Of a DNA stretch of 64,000 bases, positions 63,313 to 64,000 are shown piece by piece. The stretch's first letter is position 1. Every line of letters starts with the position of its first letter. A model generated the notes under the pieces. The model was not told the origin of the DNA, searched no databases, and was given only the letters and a program-made list of their open reading frames with translations. The stretch comes from JBOCEF01 sp050586345 (GTDB lineage Bacteria; Pseudomonadota; Alphaproteobacteria; Rhodobacterales; Rhodobacteraceae), in the NCBI RefSeq assembly GCF_050586345.1, contig NZ_JBOCEF010000019.1, forward strand, positions 11,733-75,732, read 5' to 3'. The position numbers were made by a program, and so were the translations under genes.

Positions 63313-63864
63313 ATGCTCAAGCGCAGCCTCGTCGGAGCGGCCCTCGTCGCCGGTCTCGCCGCCGCCCCCGCCGCCGCCATCACCGTCAATATCCACGGCA
63401 TCCTCGATTCCGGCGCCAACTACCTGAATTACGAGCCGGTCGCGCTGGCGGCCGGGACCTATACCGCCGCCGCGATCGAGGACCTGTTCCAGGCCGAGAG
63501 CCACTGGAGCTCCAACGCCGGCTGCGACGGCGCCGGCGAGAACTGCTCCCAGGGCTATGTCGTGCGCTACGCGATCCATGACAGCGACGGCACGCTGCTG
63601 CTGAACTGGATCGACCCCAACCCGAACACCTATTTCGCCGATCCCGGCGACGCGCTCGCCTCGGCCCAGGCCGCGGGCGCGCAGCTGTTCACCGTGCTGA
63701 TCGGCGGAACCGTCTATTTCGGCAACCCGGACACCACCACCTCCGACAATCGCGGCGGCGTCTCGCTGCTGGTGCAGGAGGTCTCGGACGTGCCGCTGCC
63801 CGCCGCCGCGCCGCTGCTGCTGCTGGGCCTCGGCGGCCTCGCCGCCCTGCGCCGCAAGGGCTGA
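63313..63864 (+). CDS. VPLPA-CTERM sorting-domain protein
   Basis: A 183-residue exported protein with a signal peptide (MLKRSLVGAALVAGLAAAPA) and a C-terminal VPLPAAAPLLLLGLGGLAAL segment followed by RRKG. This is the VPLPA-CTERM signal recognised by exosortase systems in Rhodobacterales and relatives. The mature part is short, Asp/Asn-rich and beta-like (NIHGILDSGANYLNYEP); no enzymatic motif is seen. AAGGGAGAG precedes the start. The rest of the window (63865-64000) holds a GC-rich hairpin (63878-63898) and no visible gene. Confidence 0.85.
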   Translation: MLKRSLVGAALVAGLAAAPAAAITVNIHGILDSGANYLNYEPVALAAGTYTAAAIEDLFQAESHWSSNAGCDGAGENCSQGYVVRYAIHDSDGTLLLNWIDPNPNTYFADPGDALASAQAAGAQLFTVLIGGTVYFGNPDTTTSDNRGGVSLLVQEVSDVPLPAAAPLLLLGLGGLAALRRKG

Positions 63865-64000
63865 GGCCCCCGGTTCCGCGGCCCCGCCCCGGGGCCGCCG
63901 TCGCGCCCGCCCGGTCCCCCCGGGCGCGCCCCGCCCGCCGCGCCTGCATCCGGCCCCCCGCCCCTTGCCAGCGGGCCGCGCCCCCTGTATGCGGCGGCCT

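Overview
The window is about 64 kb of GC-rich chromosome from an alphaproteobacterium, most likely Rhodobacterales. This is inferred from base composition, a VPLPA-CTERM protein, an RTX/H-lectin-like surface protein, and a glutamine synthetase/FAD oxidoreductase/amidotransferase trio. No rRNA is present to fix the taxon.

Positions 1-18109 are ordinary chromosome. They carry a cytosine-deaminase-type amidohydrolase cut by the window edge, two tandem flavodoxin-fold oxidoreductases, a creatininase-family hydrolase, an outer-membrane-like protein, a 1249-residue repeat protein, a DsrE-fold periplasmic protein, a cluster of two histidine kinases and two receivers, a membrane spermidine-synthase-like protein, a YgiQ radical-SAM protein and an RsmB-type rRNA methyltransferase.

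Positions 18110-59391 form an integrative element of about 41.3 kb inserted in a tRNA-Thr(TGT) gene. A 58-bp perfect direct repeat (18110-18167 and 59334-59391) carries the 3' half of the tRNA. The right copy completes an intact tRNA and the left copy is a truncated remnant next to a tyrosine integrase. A second 30-bp near-identical repeat lies just inside both ends. The left part holds integrase, excisionase-like HTH protein, Toprim primase-like protein, DUF927 helicase-like ATPase and a GGGAC-rich possible origin.

The centre (24640-38378) is a complete type III CRISPR-Cas system: cas6, a CorA-like membrane protein, an HD-less Cas10 with an intact GGDD, three fused RAMP proteins (one with a Csx10/Cas5-like end, one of the TIGR03986 type), a reverse transcriptase-Cas1 fusion, cas2 and three CRISPR arrays. 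The arrays share 23 nt of the 37-nt repeat and differ in the other 14 nt. All three have a leader on the right with two related boxes at identical spacing, so they are read leftwards.

Next comes a five-gene operon (38592-49404): SF1 helicase with a C-terminal nuclease, membrane coiled-coil protein, membrane/coiled-coil McrB-type GTPase, DUF2357 protein and Hsp70-like protein. It resembles CoCoNuT-type McrBC relatives. A last cassette (49600-56704) encodes a lipoprotein amidohydrolase, a lipoprotein M19 dipeptidase, an unknown lipoprotein and a HETAGH-containing putative metalloprotein. Its function is unknown and it is the best candidate here for an undescribed system. A membrane protein with a restriction-endonuclease-like motif closes the island.

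Positions 59392-64000 return to chromosome: the 5' part of tRNA-Thr, glutamine amidotransferase, glutamine-synthetase-family ligase, FAD oxidoreductase (together probably polyamine or amine catabolism through gamma-glutamyl intermediates) and a VPLPA-CTERM protein.
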